A stretch of DNA of 64,000 bases from Actinomycetes bacterium (GTDB taxonomy: Bacteria > Actinomycetota > Acidimicrobiia > Acidimicrobiales > RAAP-2), in assembly GCA_021806045.1 (NCBI GenBank), contig JAJZDI010000001.1:132518-196517 (forward strand). Reading direction: 5' to 3'. The translations under genes were made by a program, and so were the position numbers. Under the pieces are notes generated by a model that had not been told where the DNA came from, searched no databases, and saw only the letters and a list, made by a program, of their open reading frames with translations. Positions 18,090-26,352 of the stretch are shown piece by piece (position 1 is the stretch's first letter; the number at the start of each line of letters is the position of its first letter).

Positions 18090-18313
18090 GCGGCGCTCCC
18101 GGGGACGGCGCTCCCCGGTCCGGCCAGCTCGGCCTGCGGCCCCGGCCAGTGCCGGACCCGGCGGTACTGGCCGCAATCGCCGCGTCCGCCGAGGCGGTGC
18201 TCCAACCGGTCGTGGTCGTCGCCGACTCCCGACCGGTCCGGCCGGCGTGGCGCTTCAGCGGCCGGTGGTGGGCGAAGCCGGTGGTGGTTCGCCGCGACCG
18301 GCCGTGGGCCTGA
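18086..18313 (+). CDS. accE: acyl-CoA carboxylase epsilon subunit-like protein
   Basis: Small protein of 75 aa whose GTG overlaps the TGA of the carboxylase beta gene. Its C-terminal [11 protein letters not shown] resembles the short Trp/Arg-rich end of AccE (epsilon) subunits that stabilise actinobacterial acyl-CoA carboxylase complexes, and the mid-helix [14 protein letters not shown] fits the same family. The call rests on this weak similarity and on position, which is the usual one. It ends 4 bases from the convergent ACP gene. Confidence 0.7.
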
Positions 18314-18317
18314 CGCC

Positions 18318-18578
18318 TCAGCTGGTAGCGGGGCCGCCGGTGGCCGCCACCAGGTAGGCGACGCAGCCCTCGACGGTGGTCAGCTGGGGGTAGTCCCGCT
18401 CGGGGATGTCGACACCGGTGGCGTCGTGGAGGCCGACCACCAGGTTGAGCACGTCGATGGAGTCGAGGTCGAGCGCCTCCTGGAGGGTTTCGTCGGGCCC
18501 GACGTCGTCGAGGTCGGCCTCGGGTGCGATCTGGTGGAGCGTGGTGCGTAGCAGGGTGCGGGCGTCGTCGGCGTTCAC
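18318..18578 (-). CDS. acyl carrier protein
   Basis: Free-standing carrier protein of 86 aa. The phosphopantetheine attachment motif LDLDSIDVLNLV places the modified Ser at residue 40 within the typical four-helix ACP pattern. Its GTG start overlaps the stop of the E2 gene by GTGA, so it is the last cistron of the acyl-CoA synthetase / 2-oxoacid dehydrogenase operon. A carrier protein is not a known component of that complex. It may accept the acyl group made by the complex, or it may belong to a fatty-acid or secondary-metabolite route. No ketosynthase is nearby. Confidence 0.85.
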   Translation of the reverse strand: MNADDARTLLRTTLHQIAPEADLDDVGPDETLQEALDLDSIDVLNLVVGLHDATGVDIPERDYPQLTTVEGCVAYLVAATGGPATS

Positions 18579-20101
18579 AGGTCCTCCGGTCGTTGGAGCA
18601 GTCGGTCGATCTCGGCCAGGTAGCGGCCGCCCCGGTGCCCGTCGCTCACCCGGTGGTCGGCGGCCAGCGTGACAGTGACGGCGGTCCGGGCGACGACCTG
18701 CCCGCCGGCGACCATGGGCCGCTCGCTGACCCGGCCGTAGCCCACCAGGGCCACCTGCGGCGGGAAGATCACGCCCTGGACCTCGTCGACGCCCAGGTCG
18801 CCGAGGTTGGTGACGGTCAGGGTGGCGTCGGCCAGCTCCGTGCCTCGGAGCACGCCGCCGCGGGCCCGCTTCACCAGGTCAGACAGGGCAGCCATCAGCT
18901 CGTCGACGCTCTTGGTGTCGGCATCGTGGATGGCGGGGGCGAGCACCCCACCGGTGCGCAGGGAGATGGCCACCCCCAGGTGGACCGACGGGCTGGGCGT
19001 GAAGACGCCGTCCTGGTAGGAGCCGTTGACCTCGGGCACCGCTGCCACCGCCCGGGCCGCCGCCGCCAGCAGCAGGGTGCCCATGACCAGGCGATCGGTG
19101 ACGGGCCGGGACGCATTGACCTCGTCGAGCCAGGTCCGGGCGCTCGACAGGTCCACCGTGGTGGCCAGGTAGTAGTGGGGGATCTCGCGCTTGGAGCGGG
19201 ACATGAGGTTGCCGATGGCCCGGCGCAGGCGGGCGGCACGGTCCTCCCGGGATGTGGACTCGGTGGACGGGGCCGCCGGGGCCACCGGGGCCGCCGGCCC
19301 AGCGGGGGGTGCCGCCGGCCCAGCGGGGGAGGCAGGCGCCTGGGGTGCCGCCCCGCCGGAGGCCAGTGCCGCGATCACGTCCTCGGCGACGACGGCACCG
19401 CCAGGTCCGCTGCCCACCAGCGCGCCCACGTGCACCCCCGCCCCAGCGGCGAGGCGGCGGGCGTACGGGGAGGAGCGGGCTCTCGCTGGCCCGGCGTGCG
19501 GGGCGGGGGCCACGGGCACCGGTGCTCTGGCCGGCACCGGGGGGGAAGCGGGCGCCGGCGGCGCCGGTGGCGCTGAGGTCGCCGGTGGCGCCAGCCGGGC
19601 CGCTGCCTCGACGTCGGACCGGGTGACCGTCCCTCCCGGCCCGGTCCCGGCGACGGACCCGAGGTCCACCCCGAGGTCGGCGGCCAGCCTGCGGACGACG
19701 GGCGAGTGGACCCGGTCGGCGCCCTCGCCAGCGCCGATAGCGGCACCTGCAGTGACGCCTGGTACGCCCGGCCCGGGCGGTGGGGGAGCCGAGGTCGGTG
19801 GGGGTGGGGCCGGGACAGCTGCCGTCTCGGGCGCCGGAGTCCCACCGCCGCCGCTCTCGTCACGACGACCGGCGGCGATGGTGGCGAGCACGGTGCCCAC
19901 GGGCACCTCCACGCCCTCGGGCACCACCAGCTCCTCGACCACCCCGTCCTCGAACACCTCCACCTCGATCTCCGACTTCTCGGTGTCGACCACCGCCACC
20001 ACGTCGCCCCGGTGCACGGCGTCGCCCGGGGCCACCAGCCACCGGGTCACCGTGCCGGCGTCCATGTCGGCGCCGAGCGACGGCATGGTGAAGGCGCCCA
20101 T
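18575..20101 (-). CDS. dihydrolipoamide acyltransferase (E2) of a 2-oxoacid dehydrogenase complex
   Basis: E2 core of 508 aa. Residues 1-78 are a lipoyl domain with the lipoylated Lys42 in VDTEKSEIE. Pro/Ala linkers follow, with two peripheral-subunit-binding domains: HSPVVRRLAADLGVDL...GPGG...TRSDV (about 131-167) and SPYARRLAAGAGVHV...GPGG...AEDV (about 210-247). The C-terminal catalytic domain (about 285-508) includes IPHYYLATTVD and the active-site DHRVSDG. It transfers the acyl group to CoA. Two subunit-binding domains are unusual; one is the rule. Its start overlaps the E1 beta stop (ATGA) and its stop overlaps the ACP start. No E3 gene is present. Confidence 0.92.
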   Translation of the reverse strand: MGAFTMPSLGADMDAGTVTRWLVAPGDAVHRGDVVAVVDTEKSEIEVEVFEDGVVEELVVPEGVEVPVGTVLATIAAGRRDESGGGGTPAPETAAVPAPPPPTSAPPPPGPGVPGVTAGAAIGAGEGADRVHSPVVRRLAADLGVDLGSVAGTGPGGTVTRSDVEAAARLAPPATSAPPAPPAPASPPVPARAPVPVAPAPHAGPARARSSPYARRLAAGAGVHVGALVGSGPGGAVVAEDVIAALASGGAAPQAPASPAGPAAPPAGPAAPVAPAAPSTESTSREDRAARLRRAIGNLMSRSKREIPHYYLATTVDLSSARTWLDEVNASRPVTDRLVMGTLLLAAAARAVAAVPEVNGSYQDGVFTPSPSVHLGVAISLRTGGVLAPAIHDADTKSVDELMAALSDLVKRARGGVLRGTELADATLTVTNLGDLGVDEVQGVIFPPQVALVGYGRVSERPMVAGGQVVARTAVTVTLAADHRVSDGHRGGRYLAEIDRLLQRPEDL

Positions 20102-21075
20102 CACGCCCCCAGCGACCGGGCGGCGGTCACCACGTCGTCGGCGCCGGGCAGCACCGCGTCCTCCAGGTGCTTCGCGTAGGGCATCGGCACCTCGGCGCTG
20201 CACACCCGGGCCACCGGCGCGTCCAGGTCGTAGAAGGCGTCCTCGGTGATCCGGGCGCTGACTTCGGCAGACAGGCTGCCCGACCGCCATCCCTCGTCCA
20301 CCACCACGGCCCGGTGGGTGCGCCCCACCGATGCCAGCACGGCCGGCATGTCGAGGGGCCGGAGCGAGCGCAGGTCGATCACCTCGGCACCGATCCCCTC
20401 GCCGGCCAGCCGCTCGGCAGCGTCGAGGGCGGTCCCGAGCGTCCCGCCGTAGGTGACGATGGTCAGATCGTCGCCGGTTCGCCGCACGGCGGCCGACGTG
20501 AGGTCGACGGGGTCGGGGTCGTCGGGCAGGTCGCCCTTCATCCCGTAGAGGGCGCCGTGCTCGAAGATGAGCACCGGGTCGGGGTCGTCGAGGGCGGGAG
20601 CGAGCATGCCGTAGGCGTCGCCGATCGTCGCCGGGGCGAGGATGCGCAGTCCGGGCACGTGCGCGTACCACCCCTCCAGGCTGTGGGAGTGCTGGGAGGC
20701 CAGCTGCCGGCCGGCGCCGGTGGTCATGCGGATCACCAGCGGCACGTGGAACTGCCCGCCCGACATGTAGCGCAGGGCGGCCGCGTTGTTCACGATCTGG
20801 TCCAGGGCCAGCAGGCTGAAGTTGACCGTCATGATCTCGACGACGGGTCGCATGCCGGCCAGTGCCGCGCCGATGCCGGCGCCGACGAACGCCGACTCCG
20901 ACAGGGGGGTGTCGCGTACCCGGTCGGGACCGAACTCCTCGAGGAGCCCGAGGCTCACCGCGTAGCACCCGCCGTAGGCGCCGACGTCCTCACCCATGAG
21001 GAAGACCCGCTCGTCGCCGGCCAGCGCCTCACGCAGCGCCCGGCGCATCGCCTCGCGGTAGGTGGTCGTCGTCAT
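20101..21075 (-). CDS. 2-oxoacid (probably pyruvate) dehydrogenase E1 component, beta subunit
   Basis: Transketolase-like subunit of 324 aa. [45 protein letters not shown] and [17 protein letters not shown] are hallmark segments of the beta subunit of pyruvate / acetoin / branched-chain E1. The C-terminal half ([26 protein letters not shown]) completes the domain. It pairs with the alpha subunit encoded immediately upstream (overlap of 4 bases at 21072-21075) to bind thiamine diphosphate and decarboxylate the 2-oxoacid. The start ATG 21075 was chosen because the extended frame is antisense-like overlap with E1 alpha. Confidence 0.93.
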   Translation of the reverse strand: MTTTTYREAMRRALREALAGDERVFLMGEDVGAYGGCYAVSLGLLEEFGPDRVRDTPLSESAFVGAGIGAALAGMRPVVEIMTVNFSLLALDQIVNNAAALRYMSGGQFHVPLVIRMTTGAGRQLASQHSHSLEGWYAHVPGLRILAPATIGDAYGMLAPALDDPDPVLIFEHGALYGMKGDLPDDPDPVDLTSAAVRRTGDDLTIVTYGGTLGTALDAAERLAGEGIGAEVIDLRSLRPLDMPAVLASVGRTHRAVVVDEGWRSGSLSAEVSARITEDAFYDLDAPVARVCSAEVPMPYAKHLEDAVLPGADDVVTAARSLGA

Positions 21076-22070
21076 GGCAGCCCCCCGTCCGCCTGCGGGG
21101 TCGCCGTCACGTGGCTCCCCACGTCGCTGACGGGCTCGAGCGTGCCCGCCTCGGCGAAGGCGACGGCGTCGTCGACCTCGGCGGCGACCTCGGCCTCGAT
21201 CCGGGCCAGCGTGTCGTCGTCGAGGGCGCCGTCCGCCACCAGCACGGCCTCGAGGGCGGGGATGGGGTCGCGCTCCTTCCACGCCTCGATCTCGCTCTTC
21301 TCCCGGTAGCGATCGGGGTCGTACATGGAATGAGCCCGGAACCGGTACGTGCGCAGCTCGAGGAAGTGGGGCCCGCCCCTGCGCACGGCCTCGACCGCCC
21401 GGGTGGCCGCCTCCTCCACGGCGAGGACGTCCATGCCGTCCACCGCCCACGACGGCACCCGGTAGGCGGCCGCCTTCACGGCCAGGTCCGGCTCGGACTG
21501 GGCCCGGGCGAGGGCTGTGCCCATGGCGTAGAGGTTGTTCTCGCACACGAACAGGACGGGCAGGTCCCACAGGGCGGCGAGGTTCATCGACTCGTGGAAC
21601 TCGCCTTCGGCGACGGCACCGTCGCCGAAGAAGCACGCCGTCACCCGGGGCAGTCCCTGGAGCTTGTCGGCGAGCGCCAGGCCGACGGCGACGGGCAGGC
21701 CGCCCCCCACGATGGCATAGCCGCCGTAGAAGCGGGTGGCCGCGTCGAACAGGTGCATGGAGCCGCCCCGGCCCCGGCTCACCCCTTCCACCTTTCCCTC
21801 GAGCTCGGCCATCACGGCCCGCATGGTCATGCCCCGGGCCAGCGCGTGACCGTGCTCCCGGTAGGTGGCCACCACGGCGTCGTCCGGGGCCAGCGCCCCG
21901 GTGACCCCGACGGCGCACGCCTCCTCGCCGATGTCGAGGTGGAGGAAGCCCCGGATGGCCGTGGCGCTGTAGAGCTCGACGGTCCGTTCCTCGAACCGGC
22001 GGATGCGAAGCATCTGGCGGAGGAGGTGGAGGCGGTGGTCGCCCCCGGCGGGGCCGTCACCGCCGGTCAC
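21072..22070 (-). CDS. 2-oxoacid (probably pyruvate) dehydrogenase E1 component, alpha subunit
   Basis: Thiamine-diphosphate-binding subunit of 332 aa. [15 protein letters not shown] near the N-terminus, [11 protein letters not shown], the ThDP motif [17 protein letters not shown]...CENN and the phosphorylation-loop-like [15 protein letters not shown] are typical of the PdhA/AcoA group, which makes pyruvate or acetoin more likely than branched-chain oxoacids. The GTG start overlaps the stop of the acyl-CoA synthetase gene (22067-22070) and its own stop overlaps the E1 beta ATG, so the whole operon is translationally coupled. Confidence 0.92.
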   Translation of the reverse strand: MTGGDGPAGGDHRLHLLRQMLRIRRFEERTVELYSATAIRGFLHLDIGEEACAVGVTGALAPDDAVVATYREHGHALARGMTMRAVMAELEGKVEGVSRGRGGSMHLFDAATRFYGGYAIVGGGLPVAVGLALADKLQGLPRVTACFFGDGAVAEGEFHESMNLAALWDLPVLFVCENNLYAMGTALARAQSEPDLAVKAAAYRVPSWAVDGMDVLAVEEAATRAVEAVRRGGPHFLELRTYRFRAHSMYDPDRYREKSEIEAWKERDPIPALEAVLVADGALDDDTLARIEAEVAAEVDDAVAFAEAGTLEPVSDVGSHVTATPQADGGLP

Positions 22071-23806
22071 GACGACGGCTCCAGGGTGGAGGTGTCCCCC
22101 TCGGGGAGGCCGAGTGCCCGGGCCTTCAACACCCGCCGCATGATCTTGCCGCTGCCGGTGTGGGGCAGGTGGGCGTCGAAGGTGATGGTCCGCGGCGCCA
22201 CCGCGGCGCCGAGGCGTCTGCGGGCGAAGCCGAGGAGGTCGAGACGGAGCTCGTCGGAGGGCTCGAAGCCGGACCGGAGGGTGACGGCCGCCTCGACCAC
22301 CTCGCCGGCCACCGGGTCGGGGACGCCGATCACCCCGGCCTCGGCCACGGCCGGGTGCTCGAGCAGCGTCGACTCCACCTCGAAGGGGCCGATCAGGTGA
22401 CCGGCCGACTTGATGACGTCGTCGCCTCGGCCGACGAACCAGAAGTAGCCGTCCCCGTCCCGCCGCACCAGGTCACCGCTCAGGTACCACACGCCGGCGA
22501 AGCACGCCCGGTAGCGCTCGTCCTCGCCCAGGTAGCCGCGGAACATCGACGGCCACCCCGGGCGGAGGGCCAGCTCCCCCTCGGTGCCGGGGGGCGCCTC
22601 GACGGCCGTGCCGTCCCCGCCGATGACGACGGCGCCGTCGTCGTCGCGCAGCAGCACCGTCGCCTCGATCCCGGGAAGGGGGCGCCCCATCGAGCCGGGG
22701 CGGATGTCCATGCACGCGTAGTTGGCGATCATGATCCCGCCCGTCTCCGTCTGCCACCAGTTGTCGTGGACGGGGACGCCGAGGACCTCCTGCCCCCACA
22801 CCACCACCTCCGGGTTGAGGGGCTCGCCCACGCTGGCCACGAACCGCAGGCGGGACAGGTCGTGGGCCCTGGCCACCTCGGGTCCGGCCCGCATGAGCAT
22901 CCGCAGGGCGGTGGGCGACGTGTACCAGACCGTCACCCCTTCGGACTCGAGGATCCCGTACCAGCGCTCGGCGTCGAACTCCGCCTCGTCCACCACGCTC
23001 GTCACCCCCAGCACCAGCGGCGCCACCACCCCGTAGGAGATCCCGGTCACCCAGCCCGGGTCGGCCGTGCACCAGAAGACGTCGTCGGGGTGGAGGTCGA
23101 GTGCCATGCGGCCGGTGGCGCGGTGGGAGACGACGGCGCCGTGCACGTGGACGGCGCCCTTGGGCGTGCCGGTGGTGCCGCTGGTGAAGTGGAGGAGGGC
23201 CATGTCCTCGGGGTCGGTCGGCCCGATCTCGTAGGTGGGGGCGGCACCGGCCGTCAGGGCGGCAAGGTCGAGCGTCCCCTCGGGCAGGTCACGAACGGCC
23301 TCGCCCTCACCCCGTGCCACCAGCACGTGGGCCAGGCCCGGGAGCCGGTCGCGGATCGGCGCCACCTTGTGGCGTACCAGGAAGGGCGTGGTGACGAGGG
23401 CCGTGCCCGAACCGAGCTCGAGGCGTTGCCGGATCGGCTCGGGCCCGAAGGCGGAGAAGAGGGGGCAGAGCACGCTGCGGTGCTTCAGGGTGCCGAGGGC
23501 CACCGCGAACAGCTCGGGGCTGCGGGGCATGAGCACGAACACCCGATCGCCCACGCCCACACCCAGGTCGTCGAGGGTGTTGGCGAAGCGGCTCGACGCC
23601 TCGGCCAGCTCCCCGTAGGTGACGTCGGTGCGGGTGCCGTCCCGTCGGAGGCAGCGCAGGGCGACCTTGTCGCGCCGGGAGGAGGCCGCGTGGCGATCGA
23701 CCGCCTCGTGGGCCATGTTCAGTCCGGCGCCGCCGGGCAGGCCGTCGAGCTCGGCCCGGGCCGCTTCCCACGTGAAGGTGGCCCGTGCCTCGTCGTAGTC
23801 GGCCAT
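22067..23806 (-). CDS. acyl-CoA synthetase, acetyl-CoA synthetase-like (AMP-forming)
   Basis: Adenylate-forming ligase of 579 aa that activates a short carboxylic acid, likely acetate, with ATP and Co[15 protein letters not shown] is the phosphate-binding loop, [10 protein letters not shown] the A5 motif, [21 protein letters not shown] the A7/A8 region, and GSGKIMRR carries the catalytic, acetylation-sensitive Lys. Its length is closer to Bacillus AcsA than to the 650-aa Acs. It is the first gene of the operon with E1 alpha, E1 beta, E2 and ACP, so both acetate and a 2-oxoacid could supply the same acyl-CoA pool. ATG 23806 is preferred. A short upstream extension with a GGGAGGAG sequence is possible. 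Confidence 0.88.
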   Translation of the reverse strand: MADYDEARATFTWEAARAELDGLPGGAGLNMAHEAVDRHAASSRRDKVALRCLRRDGTRTDVTYGELAEASSRFANTLDDLGVGVGDRVFVLMPRSPELFAVALGTLKHRSVLCPLFSAFGPEPIRQRLELGSGTALVTTPFLVRHKVAPIRDRLPGLAHVLVARGEGEAVRDLPEGTLDLAALTAGAAPTYEIGPTDPEDMALLHFTSGTTGTPKGAVHVHGAVVSHRATGRMALDLHPDDVFWCTADPGWVTGISYGVVAPLVLGVTSVVDEAEFDAERWYGILESEGVTVWYTSPTALRMLMRAGPEVARAHDLSRLRFVASVGEPLNPEVVVWGQEVLGVPVHDNWWQTETGGIMIANYACMDIRPGSMGRPLPGIEATVLLRDDDGAVVIGGDGTAVEAPPGTEGELALRPGWPSMFRGYLGEDERYRACFAGVWYLSGDLVRRDGDGYFWFVGRGDDVIKSAGHLIGPFEVESTLLEHPAVAEAGVIGVPDPVAGEVVEAAVTLRSGFEPSDELRLDLLGFARRRLGAAVAPRTITFDAHLPHTGSGKIMRRVLKARALGLPEGDTSTLEPSS

Positions 23807-24054
23807 CACCGGGAGGGCGTCGCCGGTCCGGGGTGCGTGGTGGATCTCCTCCCGATGCACGGCGGACCTCCTCGCTCGCCGCTGCCGGGCCGCCTGGCGG
23901 CAGCAATTCGACGCTACGGCGCGCTCGGATGGCCTCCCAGGGCCGAACGTCCCGTTCACGCCGCGCCGCCGACCGCCTGGCCACCGGTCCGTGCACCGGG
24001 ACCGGGGGACCTCCGGCCCTGGCCGCACCGGGCGCTCGGCGCGATGGTCACTCC
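23807..24054. promoter_or_regulatory. divergent promoter region, acyl-CoA synthetase operon / universal stress protein
   Basis: About 250 bases separating divergently transcribed genes. It should contain promoters for both. GATGGT at 24043-24048, 6 nt before the usp ATG, is a weak match to the leaderless pattern. No gene is evident. Confidence 0.35.
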
Positions 24055-24540
24055 ATGGGACGGATCGTCGTGGGAGTGGACGGATCGGAGCCATCGCGCC
24101 GGGCGTTGGCGTGGGCGGCCGCCTACGCCGAGCACATGGGCGCCGATCTCCAGGTGCTGATGGTGTGGGACGACCCAGGACGGGACATGTGGATCCCGCA
24201 CGTGCCCCCGCAGGCCGACCCACTCGCCCTCACCCGCCAGGCCGTGCGGCGGACGGTCGATGCCGTGCTGGGCGAGGAGCCGGCCGTCCGCGTCGAGCCG
24301 ATGGCCGTCGAGGGCGCCCCCGCCCGGACGCTGGTGGAGGCGGCCCATGGAGCGGACCTGCTGGTGGTGGGCAACCGGGGGAAGGGCGGGTTCGCCGGCG
24401 TCCACCTCGGTTCCGTCAGCACCCAGTGCGTGAGCCACGCGCCGTGCCCCGTCGTGGTGGTCCGGGGCGAGGTCCACGGCATCGGCCCCGTCGCCCGGGA
24501 GGACGAACCGGGCGACCAGCTCCCCGACAGACAGGACTGA
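24055..24540 (+). CDS. universal stress protein, UspA family
   Basis: Single-domain Usp of 161 aa. It begins [18 protein letters not shown] and has the ATP-binding signature G-x2-G-x9-G-S as [17 protein letters not shown] near the C-terminus, followed by HAPCPVVVV; this is the ATP-binding subclass. Its role is in stress or dormancy physiology, not specified by sequence. It ends 14 bases from the convergent GNAT gene. In mycobacteria a Usp and acetyl-CoA synthetase are both reported targets of a GNAT enzyme, which makes this neighbourhood suggestive. Confidence 0.92.
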   Translation: MGRIVVGVDGSEPSRRALAWAAAYAEHMGADLQVLMVWDDPGRDMWIPHVPPQADPLALTRQAVRRTVDAVLGEEPAVRVEPMAVEGAPARTLVEAAHGADLLVVGNRGKGGFAGVHLGSVSTQCVSHAPCPVVVVRGEVHGIGPVAREDEPGDQLPDRQD

Positions 24541-24554
24541 CGGCCAGCCGCAGG

Positions 24555-25553
24555 TCACCGATCGGCGGCACCTTCCCCGGTTCCGCCGTGGGCCACACGC
24601 TGGACGACGCCGACGACGGCGACATCCCCCTTCCCCCTCGGCAGCGCGGTCGTGCCCGGCTGGCCGGGCTCTGTGCCGACGGGGAGCTCCACGCACACCG
24701 GCACCGTCGGCTGCAGCCGGTGGTGGGCGTCGAGGACGATCTCCCCCGTCCGTCCGGGCAGGGCGTCGACCACCACATCCGCCCCGGCCACGAGGGGGCA
24801 GGGCTCCCCCCGCAGGGCGGGGCACCCCGACCACCGGCCTCCGGGGCCGGGGCACACCAGCACGTCGTAGCCGGCGGCCCGGGCTGCATCGTCCGCGTGC
24901 CACTCCGCGGCGGGGTGCTCGACCAGCAGCCGCCGCCGGCCGGCGCGACGTCCCCACGGCCAGGGTGGCACTCGCCCGCCGGTGCTGATGACGACCCGCA
25001 CGGTGGCCGGGCGCTCGCTGTGGGCCATGCCGGCCAGGCCCCTGCGCCGCAGGAGCGCCAGCATGGGGCGGTTGGCCATCAGCACGTCGGCCTCGACGGC
25101 CGGGATCCCCTGGCGGGCAGCGGCCGAGACCAGCGCGTCGAGAATGAACGGGCCGAGCCAGCCACGCAGCTGGGGGGAGACGGTGATGCCGAGCTCTCCG
25201 TTGCCGTCCGGGAGCAGCTCGCAGGCGGCCTCGGCGACGACGGTCCCGTCCACGCCCGGACCGTCCAGTACGGCCACCAGGCCGATCCCGCCCCGATCGG
25301 CCACCCGTGCCATCCGCTCGACGAACTGGTCGGGCGGGGGGCGGCCGCTGAAGAACCGGCGGACCAGATCGTCCTCGCCCATCGACGCGAACAGGTCACG
25401 CAACCCGGAGGCATCCGAGGGTCGCATGGCCCGCAGCGTCACCGTCCTCGAGCCCGGGAGCTCGATCACCTGTTCTCCGGCGGGCCGGTGCCGGCGGCGC
25501 ACGGTCGTCACCCTCTGATCGTCGGCGCTCGCGACGCCCGATGCCAGGGCCAC
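24555..25553 (-). CDS. GNAT acetyltransferase with an additional C-terminal domain
   Basis: Protein of 332 aa. Residues about 35-185 form a GNAT N-acetyltransferase (VTLRAMRPSDASGLRDLF at the start, GELGITVSPQLRGWLG as the acetyl-CoA-binding motif A, and a late strand AVEADVLMANRPMLALLRRRG). This resembles the Pat-type protein acetyltransferases. The remaining 140 residues (GYDVLVCPGPGG, EPCPLVAGADVVVDALPG) look like a small alpha/beta domain that I cannot name. The chosen start gives an N-terminal extension of about 30 aa; a GTG further in is possible. It is convergent with usp, with the acyl-CoA synthetase one gene further away, so these proteins are candidate substrates. Confidence 0.8.
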   Translation of the reverse strand: MALASGVASADDQRVTTVRRRHRPAGEQVIELPGSRTVTLRAMRPSDASGLRDLFASMGEDDLVRRFFSGRPPPDQFVERMARVADRGGIGLVAVLDGPGVDGTVVAEAACELLPDGNGELGITVSPQLRGWLGPFILDALVSAAARQGIPAVEADVLMANRPMLALLRRRGLAGMAHSERPATVRVVISTGGRVPPWPWGRRAGRRRLLVEHPAAEWHADDAARAAGYDVLVCPGPGGRWSGCPALRGEPCPLVAGADVVVDALPGRTGEIVLDAHHRLQPTVPVCVELPVGTEPGQPGTTALPRGKGDVAVVGVVQRVAHGGTGEGAADR

Positions 25554-25591
25554 CCGGCCCTGTCAGCGGGGCCCACCAACGGGGCCCGAGG

Positions 25592-26224
25592 TCAGCCGGC
25601 GGTCGTGGTAGTGGTGGTGCTGGCCGGTGGCTGCACCGCCACCAGGTCGACCACGAAGATGAGGGTGTCGTTGGGGACGATGGTGGGGGGCTGGCCGTTG
25701 GGTCCGTAGGCGAGGGACGGGGGGATGATGAGCTCCCGGCGCCCGCCGACCTTCATGCCGACGATGCCGTGGTCCCACCCGGGGATGACCTGGCCAGCGC
25801 CCAGGGTGAAGGTGAACGTGCCTGTGGGCGTGGCGTGGTCGGTCCACGAGGCGTCAAAGATGAACTTGCAGGTCCACGACACGCCGACGTACTTGACGGT
25901 CACCGAGTCGCCTGCCTGGGCGACGGCTCCGGAGCCGACCGTCAGATCACTGATTCTCAGGTGGGCCGGGGGAGGTCCGGAGGGCACGGTGACCGTCGGC
26001 TCGCCGGGCGCCGGCACGGTGGCCTGGGTGGACGAGGTGGCCTGCGGGCAGTCGGACGAGGCACCCAGCGTGCCGGTCCCCGAAGCCGTCGTCGTCGGGC
26101 CGGACCCGCCGCCGGCAGTCCCGGCGGACGATGTCGAGGGCGACGACGCGCAGGCGGCCAGGGCGAGGCCGGCTGTCACCACGAGTGCGACCATGGTCAG
26201 CGGGCGGGTGGAACGGGTGCGCAT
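25592..26224 (-). CDS. FKBP-type peptidyl-prolyl isomerase, lipoprotein
   Basis: Exported foldase of 210 aa. The N-terminus MRTRSTRPL leads into a hydrophobic signal segment and lipobox LAAC, then a Ser/Thr/Gly linker. The C-terminal FKBP domain has GDSVTVKYVG, GQVIPGWDHGIVGMKVGGRR and ELIIPPSLAYG, including the conserved active-site Trp, Tyr and Ile positions. It probably catalyses proline isomerisation in secreted proteins. ATG 26224 was chosen because it places the signal peptide at the N-terminus; GGAG precedes it. The two other isomerases in the window (31428-32898) are cyclophilins. Confidence 0.9.
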   Translation of the reverse strand: MRTRSTRPLTMVALVVTAGLALAACASSPSTSSAGTAGGGSGPTTTASGTGTLGASSDCPQATSSTQATVPAPGEPTVTVPSGPPPAHLRISDLTVGSGAVAQAGDSVTVKYVGVSWTCKFIFDASWTDHATPTGTFTFTLGAGQVIPGWDHGIVGMKVGGRRELIIPPSLAYGPNGQPPTIVPNDTLIFVVDLVAVQPPASTTTTTTAG

Positions 26225-26352
26225 GGTTGGGGGTCTCCGTGGTTCGGGTCGTTCGGGGGCTGGTCGGCCCCGGCGGGCGGTTCGGTCCGGCGGGCTGGCC
26301 AACCGGGCGGTGGTCGGGGAGTGGGGCCGGGCCGTTCGGTCCGGCTTCGGGG

